Below, one piece after another: positions 6,796-8,474 of a stretch of DNA of 8,474 bases. Source of the DNA: Campylobacterota bacterium (GTDB taxonomy: Bacteria; Campylobacterota; Campylobacteria; Campylobacterales; Sulfurovaceae); NCBI GenBank assembly GCA_015488875.1, contig WFMX01000198.1, positions 1 through 8,474 of the forward strand, written 5' to 3'. Each line of letters begins with the position of its first letter. Position 1 is the stretch's first letter. The translations under genes were made by a program, and so were the position numbers. The notes beneath the pieces were generated by a model. It was given only the letters and a program-made list of their open reading frames with translations. It did not search any database and was not told where the DNA came from.

Positions 6796-7258
6796 AGCTA
6801 TATTGCTTCTATCTATCTCCCTACTATATTTTAGTGGATGCGACAAGAAACCCATCACTACAGAGCTTCGAGAAGTCCATTGGGATAGAGACATGTGCGA
6901 AAGATGCAAGATGGTAGTGAGTGATAGACAACATGCCATACAAGTGATAGACCCAAAGAGTGGCAAATCATATATGTTTGATGATATAGGATGTGCTATA
7001 CTATGGTTTGATGATGAAAAAATAGCATGGAGAGATAGTGCCAAGATATGGATCACCGATGCTAAAACTGGCAAGTGGCTAGATGCACGAACAGCCCTCT
7101 ACGACAGCCACAACATCACGCCTATGGCGTATGGCTTTACAGCACATAAGGACAAAGATAGCATAAAGAGTGGCGAAAAAGTGCTACACTTCAATGACTT
7201 ACCGAAACTTATAAGAGACATAGAACAAAAAAACAACACAAGAGGAGTCCGCCAATGA
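6782..7258 (+). CDS. nosL: NosL, outer copper chaperone lipoprotein for N2O reductase
   Basis: NosL binds Cu(I) and delivers copper to the maturing NosZ in the periplasm. The 158-residue protein has a lipoprotein signal peptide with lipobox F-S-G-C (17-20), predicting a lipid-anchored mature protein starting at Cys20. The family copper motif C-x-x-C-x-M appears as C39-E-R-C42-K-M44, with Lys at the place often held by Gly. Other family landmarks are F-D-D-I-G-C (66-71) and M-A-Y-G-F-x-A (115-121). The start lies inside nosF, with purine-rich GAAAGG at 6767-6772 as a possible ribosome binding site. The stop shares ATGA with nosY. Its place between nosF and nosY splits the two transporter genes. 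Confidence 0.93.
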   Translation: MNAFRAILLLSISLLYFSGCDKKPITTELREVHWDRDMCERCKMVVSDRQHAIQVIDPKSGKSYMFDDIGCAILWFDDEKIAWRDSAKIWITDAKTGKWLDARTALYDSHNITPMAYGFTAHKDKDSIKSGEKVLHFNDLPKLIRDIEQKNNTRGVRQ

Positions 7259-8091
7259 AGAGTCTCAGCAATCTACTACTCATAGCATACCTAGACCTCA
7301 AAGAGTCCATTAGAGCCAATTGGTTCATAGTCTATTCAGTAGTCTTTGGTGGGCTTATAGCCCTCTTTTTTATCGCAGGCATCACCGAATCGCAAGTGAT
7401 GGGCTTCTCAGGTCTCAGTAGGCTTCTGCTGATGTATATACAGGTCACTATAGTGATACTACCTATCTTTATACTAGTGACTACTGTCCGTTCCATATCA
7501 GGCGATAGAGATAGCCACATACTAGAGTATATGCTCTCCTTTCCTATATCCCTCAAAGAGTACTATTGGGGCAAGGTGCTAGGACGCTTTATTACAGTAT
7601 TTTTACCTGTATTTATGGCGATGTTTTTTGCTATAGTATATGGTGTATTTATGGGTGCAGAGGTGCCATGGAGTATATTTTTCTTATACACTGGTCTACT
7701 GTTTGCTATGAGTTCGGCATTTTTGGGTATAGCTTTTTTCGTATCATCCATAGTCAAATCATCAGAGATGGCTCTTGGTATATCCTTTTTCGTATGGATA
7801 TTTCTACTAGCATTTATAGATATAGCTCTCATATCACTCATGATGCAACAGCGGATGAGTACAGGTCTCATCATATCTATAGCCATGGCAAACCCTATGG
7901 AGATCTTCAGGGTGGCTGCCATATCACTGTTTGACCCAGAGCTTACCGTCATGGGGCCAGTGGCATTCTATATACTAGATAGTATGAGCCGTGCTACATT
8001 CATAGTAGTATCGGTACTATACCCTCTCGCTCTAGGTCTTGTTTTTGCCTTTTTGGGTTTTCAAGTCTTTGCCAAAAGAGATTTAGTTTAG
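7255..8091 (+). CDS. nosY: NosY, permease subunit of the NosDFY assembly transporter
   Basis: NosY is the membrane subunit that pairs with NosF; NosD docks on its periplasmic side. The 278-residue protein is an ABC-2 type permease with about six membrane helices, near 22-41, 56-76, 112-133, 139-163, 173-195 and 247-270. The charged stretch 79-107 (R-D-S-H-I-L-E-Y, then K-E-Y-Y-W-G-K) is the expected cytoplasmic coupling region. N-P-M-E-I-F-R at 213-219 matches the NosY family landmark near the sixth helix. The start overlaps the nosL stop (ATGA) and has AGAGGAG (7241-7247) upstream. It is the last gene of the operon here. The next 383 bases hold no convincing gene and no strong hairpin terminator close to the stop. 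Confidence 0.93.
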   Translation: MKSLSNLLLIAYLDLKESIRANWFIVYSVVFGGLIALFFIAGITESQVMGFSGLSRLLLMYIQVTIVILPIFILVTTVRSISGDRDSHILEYMLSFPISLKEYYWGKVLGRFITVFLPVFMAMFFAIVYGVFMGAEVPWSIFFLYTGLLFAMSSAFLGIAFFVSSIVKSSEMALGISFFVWIFLLAFIDIALISLMMQQRMSTGLIISIAMANPMEIFRVAAISLFDPELTVMGPVAFYILDSMSRATFIVVSVLYPLALGLVFAFLGFQVFAKRDLV

Positions 8092-8103
8092 ACTGTTACC
8101 AAA
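8088..8103 (+). repeat. Direct repeat, copy 1 (overlaps nosY stop)
   Basis: TTAGACTGTTACCAAA at 8088-8103 recurs as TTAGATTGTTACCAAA at 8322-8337, matching at 15 of 16 bases and spaced 234 bases apart. The first copy covers the last bases of nosY. It may be a trace of an insertion or duplication, or a chance match in AT-rich DNA. Confidence 0.5.
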
Positions 8104-8250
8104 TACCATTAAATTTCAAAATATTTTTATCGTTTTTTAGGGTCTCGATTCTGATTTTTTTTGGAATTGTCTTGACTTTTGGGGTAGAATACTCAAAGCA
8201 AAAACAAGCTACAATAGAATATGTCACACAATCCAAGAGCCTCAATTAAC

Positions 8251-8312
8251 TGCACACTAGATGACCAACTAGTAGTCTAGCTCATTCCGATCCGTCCTCG
8301 GCTGGGATGCAT
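8251..8312 (+). repeat. REP-like palindromic unit, left copy
   Basis: The unit opens with TGCACACTAGAT (8251-8262), then an imperfect inverted repeat at 8257-8280 (CTAGA paired with TCTAG at its ends). A hairpin follows in which CATTCC (8283-8288) pairs with GGGATG (8304-8309), including one G-T pair, and CCG (8292-8294) pairs with CGG (8299-8301) around a TCCT loop. A degenerate copy in opposite orientation lies at 8403-8463. The CTC[AG]TTCC...TGGGA...TGCAT pattern recalls repetitive extragenic palindromes seen in other bacteria, from memory and not from a search. Confidence 0.5.
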
Positions 8313-8321
8313 GCAGTGAGC

Positions 8322-8337
8322 TTAGATTGTTACCAAA
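8322..8337 (+). repeat. Direct repeat, copy 2
   Basis: TTAGATTGTTACCAAA differs at one base from the copy at 8088-8103. It lies just inside the left REP-like unit, in the spacer between the two inverted units. Confidence 0.5.
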
Positions 8338-8402
8338 ATCTCTTCACAAGGCTTGTTCTTGGCGATATTTATAACTGTTTTAGTTGTTGTAATTATCGTG
8401 TA

Positions 8403-8463
8403 CATTCCCACCAAAATGCTGGGAACGAGAGACTGGTAGCAGAAGTGATACTATCTAGTTGCA
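8403..8463 (-). repeat. REP-like palindromic unit, right copy (inverted)
   Basis: Read on the minus strand, this unit starts TGCAACTAGAT (8463-8453), then AGTCTCTCGTTCC (8434-8422), then TGGGAATG (8410-8403). These blocks match, in the same order, TGCACACTAGAT, AGTCTAGCTCATTCC and TGGGATG of the left unit. The core is a hairpin: TTCCCA (8405-8410) pairs with TGGGAA (8420-8425) around a nine-base loop. The two units enclose about 90 bases. Confidence 0.5.
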
Positions 8464-8474
8464 CACTTGTTAGC

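Larger units (their letters stand above)
8092..8474. other. Non-coding tail after the nos operon
   Basis: I see no convincing gene in this 383-base stretch. From 8104 to 8250 it is AT-rich with T tracts (8124-8128, 8133-8138, 8155-8162) but no strong stem before them, so transcript ending after nosY is not obvious. TTGGAA (8161-8166) and TAGAAT (8185-8190), 18 bases apart, could be a weak sigma70 promoter; no clear gene follows. From 8251 to the right edge it holds inverted REP-like units, listed separately. Open frames here are short, lack ribosome binding sites and run through the palindromes. Confidence 0.6.

Noticed and set aside
7563..7952. Open frames on both strands within nosY (plus 7566-7934 and minus 7563-7952)
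   Set aside because: They overlap a clear six-helix NosY and show no family features; the translations look like out-of-frame reads of AT-rich membrane-protein codons.
8118..8162. Rho-independent terminator just after nosY
   Set aside because: T tracts are present, but the only stems before them are very short or A/T only, so a terminator call is not supported.
8172..8190. Promoter pairing TTGACT (8172-8177) with TAGAAT (8185-8190)
   Set aside because: The spacer is only seven bases, far too short for a sigma70 promoter.
8221..8280. 19-codon mini-ORF starting at ATG 8221
   Set aside because: No ribosome binding site, its end falls inside the left REP-like unit, and the product matches nothing I recognise.
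8326..8439. Hydrophobic frame resembling a single membrane helix (about 8353-8403)
   Set aside because: There is no ATG or GTG start with a ribosome binding site, and it runs through the right REP-like unit; T-rich DNA readily encodes Val/Ile/Leu runs.
8307..8474. Frame open from ATG 8307 to the right edge (56 codons)
   Set aside because: The ATG lies inside the hairpin arm, there is no ribosome binding site, and the composition (many Cys, Ser, Asn) looks like translated repeat DNA. It could be reconsidered with sequence beyond 8474.

Overview
The window carries a nitrous oxide (N2O) respiration accessory operon of the clade II (NosB/NosG/NosC1/NosC2/NosH) type. It almost certainly comes from a member of the Campylobacterota (formerly Epsilonproteobacteria; Wolinella-, Sulfurimonas- or Sulfurovum-like). 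This rests on the low G+C, AGA/ATA/CTA-rich codon use, the gene set nosB-D-G-C1-C2-H-F-L-Y, and the lack of nosR and nosX. The genus cannot be fixed from this sequence alone. All genes are on the + strand.

Layout. (1) 1-1110: a monocistronic-looking gene for a secreted protein with two DUF302-like repeats, followed by two back-to-back palindromes that probably close this transcription unit. (2) 1111-1296: an AT-rich promoter region with a perfect FNR/CRP-type box (TTGAT-N4-ATCAA, 1223-1236) centred 41.5 bp before the start site predicted from a perfect TATAAT. (3) 1297-8091: nine tightly packed genes, several overlapping or abutting, read as one operon. (4) 8092-8474: no convincing gene. This stretch holds a 16-nt near-perfect direct repeat and a pair of inverted, REP-like hairpin units whose outer ends begin TGCA(CA)CTAGAT.

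How the genes work together. NosG (Tat-exported, four Fe-S clusters) and NosH (membrane, two Fe-S clusters) resemble the NapGH menaquinol dehydrogenase. They are thought to pass electrons through the monoheme cytochromes NosC1 (lipoprotein) and NosC2 (helix-anchored) to a periplasmic N2O reductase, NosZ. NosD (periplasmic beta-helix), NosF (ATPase) and NosY (permease) form the ABC-type system needed for assembly of the copper-sulfur centre of NosZ. NosL is the outer copper chaperone lipoprotein. NosB is a polytopic membrane protein of unknown mechanism.

The most notable points are that nosZ itself is not next to nosB, where it lies in Wolinella; that the operon has its own textbook class II FNR-type promoter; that nosL sits between the two ABC transporter genes; and that a palindromic element lies downstream of nosY.
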